Positions 33,056 through 43,671 of a stretch of DNA of 64,000 nt are shown here, in pieces. The stretch comes from Symbiodinium kawagutii (lineage: Eukaryota; Sar; Dinophyceae; Suessiales; Symbiodiniaceae), in NCBI GenBank assembly GCA_009767595.1, contig VSDK01018023.1, positions 36,962 through 100,961 of the forward strand, in the 5' to 3' direction. Below the pieces are notes generated by a model that was not told the origin of the DNA, did no database searches, and worked only from the letters and a program-made list of their open reading frames with translations. The translations under genes and the position numbers were made by a program. The first letter of the stretch is position 1; each line of letters begins with the position of its first letter.

Positions 33056-34030
33056 AGGTGTGATCATATCGTGCAACTTATAACTTAGATAGTCAGTCTG
33101 GCGTACCAAGCAATTGAATAAGCACAGTATGTAATGAATAACAATTGGGTAATAATAAATTTTTGATCACGATGACAATCAGACGATGGAACATTTTATC
33201 ATCGCCACACATTACTCTAGCTGTGACCTAGCCAGTGCTTGGAATACCTGAAAACTACCATTTCGTGGTGATAATGGAAATTTGATAAAAAGTTGATCTG
33301 AACGAAACAAGTGGGGGTACGAAGCAGTGGGTCTATTGGTGGAACTACTTGGTAGTCGCTTCATTTGCACCGCAAAAGGATCTGCACACAGCACAATTCA
33401 CCTTGATCCGTTCCTATGGTACAATGCCTTACCAACCAGCAATCTTTGCAATTCGTAAGAAGTTGGTCCCGACCGTGCTAGTTTGGCAAGCTGATGAAAT
33501 AGTATAGCAGTACACGCACTTGGTTGATGTAACTTTGGTAATTTAGTTGATGGTACACCCACTCGTCGGTTTGTTTTACCAAAACCAGTTGGTGGTTTCA
33601 AGTAAATTTGAAGTCGCCTAGTATTTTGGATGTTTGATTGATTGAGACATACTTCCAGGATGGCTTACAACTTACAACCACTAAGCAGAAACTCTGGTTT
33701 GATGATACATGTTGGTAACTTTGATCTGTAGCTTGCAAACCAGATCAACTATAGTTTAGTTACACAGTAAGTCTAATTTTGGTAGTGTTGAGTGAACTGT
33801 ATGTTTCAATGGCGTATTTGGCGCAACACATCGTCCAACTAGGGGAGTTTAGCACCATGTTGAACATGTTGTTTCAGCTTCACGACCTAGCGATCGATGG
33901 TTCATTTTGAACACCTGCTGAGCAAGACGAATATGAATCTACCGATGAAGAAGACTCGTCCCTTCTGAGACCAAAGATGTTTCACAACATGTGCGTACCA
34001 AAAGGGCGCATGTATTGATTTAAGCCGCAG
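33056..34030. other. non-coding, nothing recognised
   Basis: Unique-looking AT-moderate sequence with short open frames only; no TIR element or exon-like island identified. Confidence 0.4.
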
Positions 34031-34075
34031 GCCGCTGGACGGTGATTTGCGCACTCGAAAACTATGGGTTGTGCG
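34031..34075 (+). CDS. candidate short exon, product unknown
   Basis: Between agccgcag|GCCGCT and tgcg|gctagc, a GC donor. Two frames are possible: PLDGDLRTRKLWVV or RWTVICALENYGLC. Splice context is good, identity unknown. Confidence 0.35.
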
Positions 34076-34303
34076 GCTAGCCGTTGATGGTGTCTCTAAA
34101 ATCTTATATCCGCAGGCTTTATTCACTACAAGGATCTACAAGGAATGTCCATCAACCTGGCTGGTTTATGCCTCTGGTAGGCATATACAAGTTGGTTTGG
34201 CACCACAATGAAACCTGGAAACATAGCCATACACAAAAATTGACCACCAAGTCAGAGATCAGCATGATTGCTACTGGCTGGATATGAATATAGAAGGTTA
34301 AAC

Positions 34304-34437
34304 ATATGGGTGTTTTCTCAAAATAGGGATGATTTGGGTTTCTAAAAATCGAAGTGAAAAAATGGACAGTTGGTTTTTAAAAATGATTGATAAGGGATGA
34401 TTTGGGAGCACCCCCATTTTCAGAAACACCCATATAT
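34304..34437. mobile_element. TIR element, family A
   Basis: Left end ATATGGGTGTTTTCTCAAAA, right end CATTTTCAGAAACACCCATA, with an extra internal duplication of 'gatgatttggg'. Confidence 0.85.
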
Positions 34438-34854
34438 CAACACAATGATCATCATTGATCACCTTCACCGCACAGCTCTCAAAATACGATCCCATGATTG
34501 GATGGCCGGCAGCACGTCGCGACTTATTTTTCATGTTCAAAGTGATGCGACTGTGAGTAACCATGGTGATGAACCAGTTGGGTAACTCACCTATATTAGG
34601 TAACTCAACTTTTTGTTTGTAAACTTCGATTAGAACTTTGGAAACTACTAGCAACTACCACAACTATGGTGGATATACCCATTCTTCATTGGGCTGGGCT
34701 TGCTAGTGTTCCAAAGTTTTTTTCCCAATATTGTGGATATTACCAACTAACCAACTAGTTGGTGGCCATTTTTGTCCACCAATCGTTGGTAGGTTTTACG
34801 ATGCCAACGCCCATAGTTGGTTGACCACTGCGCGCTTCAGCTGGGGCCAGACAG

Positions 34855-34889
34855 GTGCTCCGAAGCGATGGTGGGGAAAGCAGGCTGCG
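34855..34889 (+). CDS. candidate short exon, product unknown
   Basis: Starts at cagacag|GTGCTC and ends near gcag|gctgcg, a GC donor. Frame CSEAMVGKAG or VLRSDGGESR. It lies 30 bp before a family A element. No family recognised. Confidence 0.3.
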
Positions 34890-34918
34890 CATAGTTTGGG
34901 GTACCTTGGTTTATGACT

Positions 34919-35012
34919 ATATGGTGGTTTCTCATAATAGGGGACCCAAAAAATGGTTGGCTCATTACTATAAATGGTTTCTATTGGATGATTTGGGGGG
35001 TCTCCTATTTTG
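34919..35012. mobile_element. TIR element, family A
   Basis: Left end ATATGGTGGTTTCTCATAAT, right arm 'ggggggtctcctattttga', truncated where it meets a family C element. Confidence 0.8.
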
Positions 35013-35017
35013 ATCGA

Positions 35018-35136
35018 TATGGCTATGGGTCAATATTAATCAACCAATAATGGGGGTTAATAACCAACAATTATAAGGCAAAATAATGGTTGGTGATGGG
35101 GAACCAGGGGTACAGGGTTTTGACCCACAGCCATAT
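35018..35136. mobile_element. TIR element, family C
   Basis: Left end TATGGCTATGGGTCAATATT, right end TTTTGACCCACAGCCATATA. It abuts or interrupts the preceding family A element, whose right end seems to resume at about 35150-35190 ('ggatgattggggagtacccc'). Confidence 0.85.
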
Positions 35137-35587
35137 ACGGTTGATCAACTGGATGATTGGGGAGTACCCCTATTTTGAAAAACAGCCATAATTATGTTTA
35201 GTTTTTTTTAGAATTAGATGGATTTACCATCCGCTAAAAACACGTGTCGTGGCAGGGATCTAGAATCCACCAGGTGAAACAATGGTTAATACTAGTTAAT
35301 AAGAGTGGATAATGTGTATGGTTAACCACCTCATGAAAGACCAGTACCATGTTGATTGTATGTCTTCAGCAATGAGGCGTAAAACTTGTCGGTGGTCAAT
35401 AATGGAAAGTCAAAAATTGGTGGTTCATAAGCTGACAAGTAATGGTCAATCGTGGTGATCATGGTGAATCATGCCAGTTGGATTGAAGCAATGGGGAGTC
35501 AGGGCTGAAAATCTCGACATGTTGAAACTGGATGATTCCTGATCTCAGAAAAGGATCAGTTGCTTGGAATTTGCGATGCCCAACCAG

Positions 35588-35614
35588 GGTGAAACGGCTT
35601 TCTTGGAACTGCTC
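35588..35614 (+). CDS. candidate short exon GETAFLELL
   Basis: Between caaccag|GGTGAA and ctc|gcgtgc, a GC donor. Frame GETAFLELL, continuing ACHWLQGQ-stop if not spliced. No family recognised. Confidence 0.35.
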
Positions 35615-35929
35615 GCGTGCCATTGGCTGCAGGGGCAGTGATCAGAAACATGGGTCGGACCATCAAAAGGAGGAGTGGAACAACAAAAAGCAGGTTCATT
35701 GTTGGCCCATTGATGAGTGATTATAGAGGGTTAAGTTATGCTACATTCTTATTCATGCTAATTCTGCGAATGCAGCAATAACCATAGCAATGGTTCTGCA
35801 ACATTGACATTTGACCAGCCAACTACTTTGGACATCCGCAAATGGTATCAGCTCAAAAGGGCGGGTTGTGAATCTCAACTAGCTCTAAGGTGGAAAATTC
35901 ACATGTATCTTGTGCCACCTGGTGACCGA

Positions 35930-36108
35930 AGTGGGCCCGCCAGATCCATCGTCGCCGGGTCGCCGCCGGTTTCGAAGACCTCGGGGAACAGCAACAGCAC
36001 CGCTGCTGCCATGGCAGTTCCACTTCGCCTCGATGGTGTCATCGAGGCGGCTGCGGCAGGGCTTGGTGTCAAGGTGCTTGGAGATATCCCGATGTTTTAT
36101 GGCGCCTG
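35930..36108 (+). CDS. coding-like island, product unknown
   Basis: GC-rich block with an open frame ending MAVPLRLDGVIEAAAAGLGV then a stop at 36107. The internal ATG at 36010 has a good context (gctgccATGGC). An AG|G (atcgag|GCGGCT) and a GT donor (gtcaag|gtgctt) could define a 27-bp exon. Boundaries and product are unresolved. Confidence 0.35.
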
Positions 36109-36499
36109 ATCTTGGTTCATTGTGGTTTCCTATGATTCCTTATGTTTCTAATCAAACAGGTCAACTGACAGCTGAATCAGAGGAAAGGTAAAACTGTTGC
36201 GCTACTGGTTGGTAGGTACAGCTGTAAAAATCTACAGCTTGGTCAAATTTCCAGAAGTGTGCGGAGCCGACCCATGGTCGGGGTGGTTGCTGACCATTGC
36301 AGCAGCTGTGATGGTCACTACCACTTATCCAAACAGGTAGTACTGCAGATCCCAACAGAGAACAGCAAATTATGAACCAATTATTTTGGTGGTTCTTACC
36401 ACAATTTGCTGGTTGATTGAACCAACCATTATTTTGATTAACAGCAAATTTCATTGGTTGATAAACCAATCATTTTGGGGTGCTAACCACCAGACGGTC

Positions 36500-36643
36500 A
36501 TGGAAGATGCCCGTATCGGCTCAGCAGCGGTTCCTGGCCCCAAACCCGGTGGGTCAGTCTACTGCTCAACTGGCTAGCTGGAAAAGCTCAACTCGCTGGT
36601 TCCGGGAGTTGCGAAAAAGAAACTGCCGTCATTGTATGACTAG
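36500..36643 (+). CDS. coding-like island, possible gene end
   Basis: All three plus frames are partly open. One reads EKLNSLVPGVAKKKLPSLYD before a TAG, resembling a C-terminus, with a possible acceptor ggctag|CTGG that lacks the usual G. Another reads TVMEDARIGSAAVPGPKPG up to a GT donor. No family recognised. Confidence 0.35.
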
Positions 36644-37127
36644 AAACCAGATATAAGATGGTATAGGTAGAACTGGTAGTTTGAGGGTACCCATAATGCA
36701 CTGGTTTAGGATTTATCAGTATATCTCTAGGTGTAGCTAACTATAAACAAGTGACTAGGGCTGTCTGATTGCGAGGTTAGGGTCGTCACCAGTTGACGGT
36801 GAGTTATCCAATGACAATCCACCGATTTCGCGTTCCCCTTATAGGCCCTCTTGAGCTCACGCAGGTTTAAACTGCTGGTGAATTGATAGTTCATTGGTGG
36901 CTAACAATAGCTATAACGGTCAACCGGGTGGTGATGCTCAAGACTGTTTTATAACAAATAGTTGCTCCATAAATGGTGAATAGATGGCTGCCATGACCTG
37001 GTGAATAAGTCCATCATGGTGGCTACCAATAAGTCTATGTTGCCGGTGACATCCAATGCTGGGGCACCAGCTTCGGGCTGGACATGTCAAGATCCCCACC
37101 CGGCACCGCTATGCCTTGGCGAAACTG

Positions 37128-37440
37128 ATCAACTGAACCGAAAGCTTCGAAGCGAAGCTGGGATCGTTTCGAAGTTGCGCTTTCGCAGACTTGTCTTCAT
37201 TCCATCAACCCCACGATTGACCAAATTCACGCCCTAAGCCCCACTGCACAAGGAACTGGTGACACTTCACCCTGGTTCCATCGGGGTAGCACCTGGGTCA
37301 CCATGGCTCGAGCATCCCAGCGCCCGGGCCACGGCCCCATGGAGGCCCCTGAGAGCGAGAGCGAGTTTCACACGCCCACAGATACGGCGGACGAAGAGTG
37401 GGCAGACCAAGCACACAGGTCCGCGGCGCGTTGGCGCAGG
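37128..37440 (+). CDS. coding island, possible 5' exon of an unknown gene
   Basis: One frame is open for more than 120 codons (STEPKASKRSWDRFEVALSQ ... TDTADEEWADQAHRSAARWR). Inside it, ATG at 37303 has a strong context (gtcaccATGGC) and starts MARASQRPGHGPMEAPESES, so this may be a first exon with 5' UTR. GT donors exist at 37420 (cacag|gtccgc). The Glu/Asp/Ser-rich start suggests a disordered N-terminus. Function unknown. Confidence 0.5.
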
Positions 37441-37669
37441 AGGGGGTTGATGGGTCATGTTGACCATCCTATGATTGAACCAAGCCCCTTGTGGTTGTTA
37501 TGGCTTGTTGCTTAGGGTTAATGATGGCGAATGCTACTTCAACTACTGGTTGATGCTTATTGATGGGTGAGAGTGGTTGTTTATTTGGTTGATGTTTGCC
37601 ACGAAGCATCCCGTAAGAGCATGGTGTTTGCTTGGGATATGAACCTTGGATCATCTTCGTAGGGGACCA

Positions 37670-37825
37670 ACTATCAGGACATGGGAGAGCTGGTCCTGAC
37701 AGCTTGGTTATCTTCGGGCATGTTTTGGGGATGGCTTCACAGCTGACCTGCAACTATTCGGAGATCCTGGCTTTGGCGATGTGGATCCGGACCACATCCG
37801 AGGAGTTGAATCTTTAACCAGAAAT
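37670..37825 (+). CDS. coding-like island, product unknown
   Basis: Three open plus frames; the most protein-like reads LGYLRACFGDGFTADLQLFG then DPGFGDVDPDHIRGVESL. Exact exon limits cannot be chosen. No family recognised. Confidence 0.35.
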
Positions 37826-37887
37826 GGCAGTGGGTCCCCTTTTACCCCTGGCTGTTCAGATCCCATCTCAACTTTGGGTTGAACAAG

Positions 37888-37923
37888 GATCCAGCAATGG
37901 GAAGTTCTCCGAGTTCTCCGCAG
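37888..37923 (+). CDS. candidate short exon, product unknown
   Basis: Between aacaag|GATCCA and gcag|gttgtc, 36 bp, frame SSNGKFSEFSA. The frame also stays open downstream (CLQEAGWVIESLQMMPLKKQ), so the exon may be longer. Confidence 0.35.
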
Positions 37924-38510
37924 GTTGTCTTCAGGAAGCAGGGTGGGTTATTGAATCGCTGCAAATGATGCCGCTGAAGAAACAGGGGTGTCAAAATAGT
38001 CATCGGCAACAGGGAAACACCATCACCAGGGAGGTACCATGCCACTGCTGGACCCATCTATGGTCGTGGCTTGGGGTTGTTAACCATGAAGCGTGACGGC
38101 CATGGGCGAGCTGGATTGCCGCATAGCAGCTGGCATAGCATTTCCATCTGTAAAACGCTGGAGAAGGTATGAATCCATGGGTGAAGCAGCATAGCAAATT
38201 GGTCACGGCTCAGATTGATTTCAATGCAGCCATTTAGCAGTTCACCATCCTGCTATGATGATATACACACACTGGAAAGCGTGTCACTACTCACAAAAGG
38301 GGTGGTTTCCCTGCAGTAAGATTGAGCACTACCGAGAACTTTAGCGCTTTGCGCGCTCCAATTTCTGGACGGCCTCACCAGCGCAAAACAAACCTCACAG
38401 GGTGTTCTTTGGGATAGATCAGTAAAGAATTGTGCAGCTGCACAGATATTTTTCGAATCTTTCCATGTCTGATGGTTTCTGCCAAGGTTCCACTCCGATA
38501 TCTGAACCTA

Positions 38511-38614
38511 TTCGGGTGTTTCTCAAAATAGGGGTACCCCCCAATCATCCATTAGTAGTCATGTATAATAATAAACCAGCCATTTTTGGGGTACCCTATT
38601 TTGAGAAACCACCA
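38511..38614. mobile_element. TIR element, family A
   Basis: Left end TTCGGGTGTTTCTCAAAATA, right end CTATTTTGAGAAACCACCAT, with GGGGTACCCC arms. It ends 16-80 bp before a coding-like island. Confidence 0.88.
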
Positions 38615-38629
38615 TTCTTCCCTTGCGGC

Positions 38630-38729
38630 ACCCGCTGCCCCTGCTGTAATCAGACTTGCCAACACCCGCACTGCGCGGGCGCGTCTTCGTAGGCTTCTTC
38701 GTCAGCATCGTCTCTCCTGTGACCTCGAG
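38630..38729 (+). CDS. coding-like island, product unknown
   Basis: Open frame LAAPAAPAVIRLANTRTARA then RLRRLLRQHRLSCDLE up to gag|gtagcg. A shorter exon from AG|G (cttcgtag|GCTTCT, start 38693) would give LLRQHRLSCDLE or FFVSIVSPVTS. No family recognised. Confidence 0.4.
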
Positions 38730-38779
38730 GTAGCGCAGGGTGGATCAGTTCAGGGCGACCTAGGAGATCATCACCAACA

Positions 38780-40255
38780 ATGATAGGTGATGATGGTTGC
38801 TTAATGATGGTTAATGAGGGTTAGTGATGGTTAATGATGTTGGCATCTAATGGTTAATGAGGGTTAGTGATGGTTAATGATGTTGGCATCTAATGGTTAA
38901 TGAGGGTTAGTGATGGTTAATGATGTTGGCATCTAATGGTTAATGAGGGTTAGTGATGGTTAATGATGTTGGCATCTAATGGTTAATGAGGGTTAGTGAT
39001 GGTTAATGATGGTTAATGAGGGGTAGTGATGGTTAATGATGTTTGCATCTTTCTAATGGTTAATGAGGGTTAGTGATGGTTAATGATGTTGGCATCTAAT
39101 GGTTAATGAGGGTTAGTGATGGTTAATGATGTTGGCATCTAATGGTTAATGAGGGTTAGTGATGGTTAATGATGGTTAATGAGGGTTAGTGATGGTTAAT
39201 GATGGTTAATGAGGGTTAGTGATGGTTAATGATGTTGGCATCTAATGGTTAATGAGGGTTAGTGATGGTTAATGATGTTGGCATCTAATGGTTAATGAGG
39301 GTTAGTGATGGTTAATGATGGTTAATGAGGGTTAGTGATGGTTAATGATGTTGGCATCTAATGGTTAATGAGGGTTAGTGATGGTTAATGATGTTGGCAT
39401 CTAATGGTCATGAGGGTTAGTAAGTGAGGGTTAATGATGGTTAATGATGGTTAGTGAGGGTTAGTGATGGTTAATGATGTTGGCATCTAGTGGTTCATGA
39501 GGGTTAGTGAGGGTTAATGATGGTTAATGATGGTTAGTGAGGGTTAGTGATGGTTAATGATGTTGGCATCTAGTGGTTCATGAGGGTTAGTGAGGGTTAA
39601 TGATGTTGGTATATGATGGTTAATGATGGTTTTCGAGGGCTAGTGATGGTTAATGATGGTCAATGATGGTTGGTATCTAATGGTTAATGATGGTTAATGA
39701 TGGTTAGTGATGGTGAATGATGTTGGTATCTAATGGTTAATGATGGTTAATGAGGGTTAGTGATGGTGAATGATGTTGGCATCTAGTGGTTCATGAGGGT
39801 TAGTGATGGTTAATGATGTTGGTATATGATGGTTAATGATGGTTTTCGAGGGCTAGTGATGGTTAATGATGGTTGGTATCTAATGGTTAATGATGGTTAG
39901 TGATGGTTAATGATGGTTGGTATCTAATGGTTAATGATGCTTAATGAGGGTTAGTGATGGTGAATGATGTTGGTATCTAATGGTTAATGATGGTTAATGA
40001 TGTGCAATGACGGTTAATGATGGTTAATGATGTTGGTATCTAATGGTTAATGATGATTAACGAAGGTTAGTGATGGTTAATGATGTTGGTATCTAATGGT
40101 TAATGATGATTAACGAAGGTTAGTGATGGTGAATGATGTCGGTATCTAATGGTTAATGATTGTTAATGATGGTTAATGATGGTTAATGATTGGTAATGAT
40201 GGTTAATGATGGTTGATAATGGTTCATGATGTTGGTATCTAATGGTCAATGATGG
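38780..40255. repeat. 1.5-kb array with 43-bp unit
   Basis: Tandem array of GGTTAATGAGGGTTAGTGAT plus GTTGGCATCTAATGGTTAAT; GTTGGCATCT recurs every 43 bases in the first part (38839, 38882 and on). Copies diverge toward 40.2 kb (GTTGGTATCT variants, inserted GGTTAATGAT units). No open frame of interest. Confidence 0.95.
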
Positions 40256-40424
40256 GATAACCAACCATAGATGGTGATAGTAACCAATAGTCAGTATCAA
40301 ATGGTTTACGATGGTTGGTGGTTTTATTGACATTTTCAATTTGCCCCAACGACTTTGGGATGGTTGGTTTGTTGACTTGTGCATATTTTTGGGCAACGTT
40401 TACCACCAAGCAGTGGCTATTCAG

Positions 40425-40456
40425 GATGGGTGCCCAGAATGGTGAGAGTCATGCTG
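40425..40456 (+). CDS. candidate short exon, product unknown
   Basis: Between ctattcag|GATGGG and ctg|gtcagc, 32 bp, frame MGAQNGESHA or WVPRMVRVML. A nearby open frame (KQLLGEMLGDLFAISWG, about 40472-40522) may also be exonic. Not identified. Confidence 0.3.
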
Positions 40457-40578
40457 GTCAGCCGTTGGTTTCACAAGCAGCTGTTGGGTGAAATGCTTGG
40501 GGATTTGTTCGCTATCAGCTGGGGGTATCCAACCATCGCTGGATCTTCAAGATTGCCTGTGGAAATAAACGATATTCA

Positions 40579-40579
40579 G

Positions 40580-40632
<53 letters not shown>
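40579..40632. repeat. (ATTG)n microsatellite
   Basis: About thirteen copies of GATT. The SINQSINQ frame on the minus strand is an artefact. Confidence 0.95.
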
Positions 40633-40634
<2 letters not shown>

Positions 40635-41036
40635 CTAGTTGGTCATTCTGTTTTTTCCAGGAAACAGTAGCTGTCAATTCATGCCTATAGCAACTGATGG
40701 TCAGATATAGGCAACCAACAGTTGGGTGAAGAGTATAATTCCAATCATCTTTGATCACCGGTTGATTTTCGAGGTAAACCGTGAGCCAACAATCAGACAT
40801 TTACGAACAAGTAACAGTAATACTTGGATGTAAGCAAGACATATTGCTTCGAGATCTCTCACCCACAGCAGGCATATAAACTACTCTGGCCTCTCAGAGA
40901 TAATGAATCTACCCGGTTTCTGGCTGCGCATATCACAACTGCCACGAAAGGGCAGGGGAAATTATCTCTACAACCTGGAGGCCCCCTGGTTAGCTAAGTT
41001 AGCTTAGGGCAACTATCAGTCATGGCAGATGTAAGA

Positions 41037-41137
41037 CAAAATGGGGGTACCCCAAAAATGGTTGGTTTATTACAATAAATGGCTACTGTAATAATGGATG
41101 ATTTGGGGGTACCCCTATTTTGAGAAACACCCATATA
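41037..41137. mobile_element. TIR element, family A
   Basis: Left arm 'acaaaatgggggtaccccaa', right end CTATTTTGAGAAACACCCAT; the left tip is lost. A coding-like segment (IAKWFGNHLKAMGAHLVE) starts a few bases downstream at 41141. Confidence 0.8.
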
Positions 41138-41140
41138 GCT

Positions 41141-41200
41141 ATTGCCAAATGGTTTGGAAATCACCTGAAAGCCATGGGTGCCCACCTTGTCGAGGTTGAA
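41141..41200 (+). CDS. coding-like segment, product unknown
   Basis: Frame IAKWFGNHLKAMGAHLVE to a possible donor gtcgag|gttgaa. The acceptor (catatag|CT) lacks the usual G. No family recognised. Confidence 0.35.
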
Positions 41201-41708
41201 TTTCAATTTCACTCAACATGTGCAGGAGTTCAGCGGTGAGTACAAGGGAGCATGCTACGCTGATCCGAATCTGTATTTTGATGATGGAGCAAGTACGTTT
41301 GTTTGTGCGGGATATCAGCAGCAAATATGTGTTGGAGATGCTTGAAACCATTAAAACAGCTATATGGAGGGGATATCCCCCTATGGAAATACCGTTTGTA
41401 GGGGATATCACCTATGGAAACCATGCTTGTAATGGAGTCTTAGCGGTAGCATGGTTGCCAAGGCGCTGATTAGCAGCATCAGTGCCTTTTTTTCCTAGCG
41501 AGGATTGTGGTAGAGTGGCCATGGTGTAGGGCTCTTCTACGTCGACATGATTTGGTTGGTGGTTCTATGTTTTGATTTTCCCTAGTATATCTATATAGTA
41601 TTTAAGGATCACGGCTTGATTACCTCATATTTTTCAGAGGGGTTGAAACATGTGTTTTGAATTGGCAGAGGTCTCTGATTTCCAAGATCAACTTTTTTGA
41701 TCGCACAG

Positions 41709-41928
41709 CTTCGCCGCACGCAACGCGAAGTCGTTCAAACATCAAACGCTCCAATGGCTAGGTCCAATCATCCAACTGGTAATCGTTGTTGCAACCTGTC
41801 AGTTCCATGTGTCAACCAGGACTTCTAGTTCTGTTCAGCTTCCAGCTTTGGGGGACATCTCGTTCAGCAAGTTCAGCTGCCGATCTTCAGATAGCCTTTG
41901 GGGAGACCCACCGATCAATGGATGAATA
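41709..41928 (+). CDS. coding-like islands, product unknown
   Basis: Two adjacent pieces: FAARNAKSFKHQTLQWLGPI (41710-41780, before gtaatc) and a block after AG|G (caaccag|GACTTC, 41820) open in two frames, one ending RSMDE-stop at 41928. Product unknown. Confidence 0.35.
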
Positions 41929-42900
41929 ACCAAGCCACTTTTCACAAGGCTGCTGCTCCCAACGGTGTATAAACAAGTGTAACAGACCATGCGGATATTG
42001 ACGAAGAAGCCTCAGCTATGGTAATCATCGGGAATGCGCTTGCCATTGTCATTCTCTATTATCAATGAAGGCGAAGCATGGTCAACCTGGTTGGTGGCTT
42101 CAAGTTTTTTGGTGACTTTAAAGCATTTCCTGAGGATGATGGCTGACTGACCTTTGCAATTGGTATCTCACTGCTGTCAGCCACGCTACTGCCAGTACTA
42201 AGCATTTATTAAGCACGATATATCAATCAATTCATTACTCAGCGAACCACTTAACTATTATTTACCATTGTTCGCAATAGTTCACATGCTTTTTTTCATT
42301 AGTCAATCCCTTGGAAGGTCCCTGTCTTGCGAATAGGCGGTTCGCAAGAGCCAAAAGCCGGCGCCCAAATGAGGGTTGGAGTCGTTGGAGCTGCAACCTG
42401 CTAGCAGCTGCAACCAATTGATTGGCAAATGGCTATGGGTCAATATTAACCATCAATAATGGGGGTTAATAACCAACAAAACTATGGGGAAACTAATGGT
42501 TAATGATAGGGGAACCAGGGGTACAGGGTTTTGACCCACAGCCAAATGATGGTTGATCAGTTTCTCATTAACCAGCTGATTGATCTATTGATAAGCTGAT
42601 TTCCACCCTTGGTCAGTAGTGGCAATGGTTCATGTTGGCCGAAAATGGCTGATGTCGCCAACTTTTATCGATTCAACACATTCGCCATGGATCACCGCTT
42701 TGAAACTAACAGATTCACCATGAATTTGTGCAGAAAAAAACATCGCAGGTTGAACCACTAGTTGAAGCCCTTAGCCGCAGCCAACCACCAACCATTACTA
42801 ACCAGCCACTAAGCAGTAATAACCCTCACTAAGCCTTATTGACCAATCGCTAGCCAACCACCAACCATTACTGTATTGCCATGGGATCCATCAACGTCAA
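41929..42900. other. non-coding with one TIR element
   Basis: Contains a family C element (42429-42545) and AACCACCAACCATTA low complexity (42780-42870). No exon recognised. Confidence 0.45.
42429..42545. mobile_element. TIR element, family C
   Basis: Left end ATGGCTATGGGTCAATATTA, right end GGTTTTGACCCACAGCCAAA. A clean copy. Confidence 0.88.
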
Positions 42901-43098
42901 TGTTTGATCCAAGCCACTTGTGCCCAGCACCAGATCACCGCACTGCAGCGGCCACCAGATCGTTCGGTGGCACCTACTGAGTTCATAGGGGCACCCATGG
43001 GCACCCATGGACACCAACTACATTCAGCATCGAAGCGAACTTCACTTTGGAAGTCTAAGCCATGCTACAGTAACTCCCCGATTCTGCCCTGTATCACT

Positions 43099-43152
43099 GG
43101 CTGTCAACTCCACCGCGGACTGTCAACTCCACCGCGGACTGTCAACTCCAAA
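43099..43152. repeat. 20-bp direct repeat CTGTCAACTCCACCGCGGA
   Basis: Two full copies and a partial third in tandem. Confidence 0.9.
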
Positions 43153-43248
43153 TCCTAATAGTGAAATTTGACCGGTTCCTACTTATATCCTAAGGATTTG
43201 GAGCATCCATTTCCGCCATATCCAATTTATTGCTTGGGAACATCCCAT

Positions 43249-43671
43249 CAATGCAGGCGTCTGCCGAATGGTTTCCCCATGGCCCAAGCAATAGCCTGGC
43301 ACGTGCGGGCCGCTCCAGCATCAGCGACAGCGTCACAATGGCACCTCCCTAAGCCTCGATGCCCAACAGTTTTCCCAGGACGACCCACCGTTGGCAGAGG
43401 ATCTTTTGGATACTTAACTGGGTGGATTCGCTTTCACCCTCACACTGGGGATCCTTTGTCCTCAGTTATGGACCCAGCATCACTGGTGGTCCCTGGACAG
43501 ACATGCAACTGGATATTCATCCGGTTGGGTCATCATCCGGGGTTCGCGACGAGCCTGAGGCCTCAACATCGTTTCAAGCGGCCCTTTGAAACCCTGGAAA
43601 CTGCCTTTCAGGTGACCTGCCAGGTGGGGCCCGGGAGGATCGGTTGGTTCGGGTGGGAAGATGCGGATTAG
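43249..43671 (+). CDS. unique coding-like block, product unknown
   Basis: About 420 bp without TIR or simple repeats. One plus frame is open for 167 codons (43168-43671); others are open in parts. AG|G acceptors occur at 43249 (atgcag|GCGTCT) and a GT donor at 43611 (tttcag|gtgacc). The frame after 43249 could alternatively read ASAEWFPHGPSNSLARAGRS and stop. I cannot choose a model or name a family. Confidence 0.4.
   Translation, partial: QCRRLPNGFPMAQAIAWHVRAAPASATASQWHLPKPRCPTVFPGRPTVGRGSFGYLTGWIRFHPHTGDPLSSVMDPASLVVPGQTCNWIFIRLGHHPGFATSLRPQHRFKRPFETLETAFQVTCQVGPGRIGWFGWEDAD

Noticed and set aside
34031..34075. Similarity of DLRTRKLWVVRL to ribosomal protein bL20
   Set aside because: Only a short chance resemblance; surrounding residues do not fit, and a second frame is equally good.
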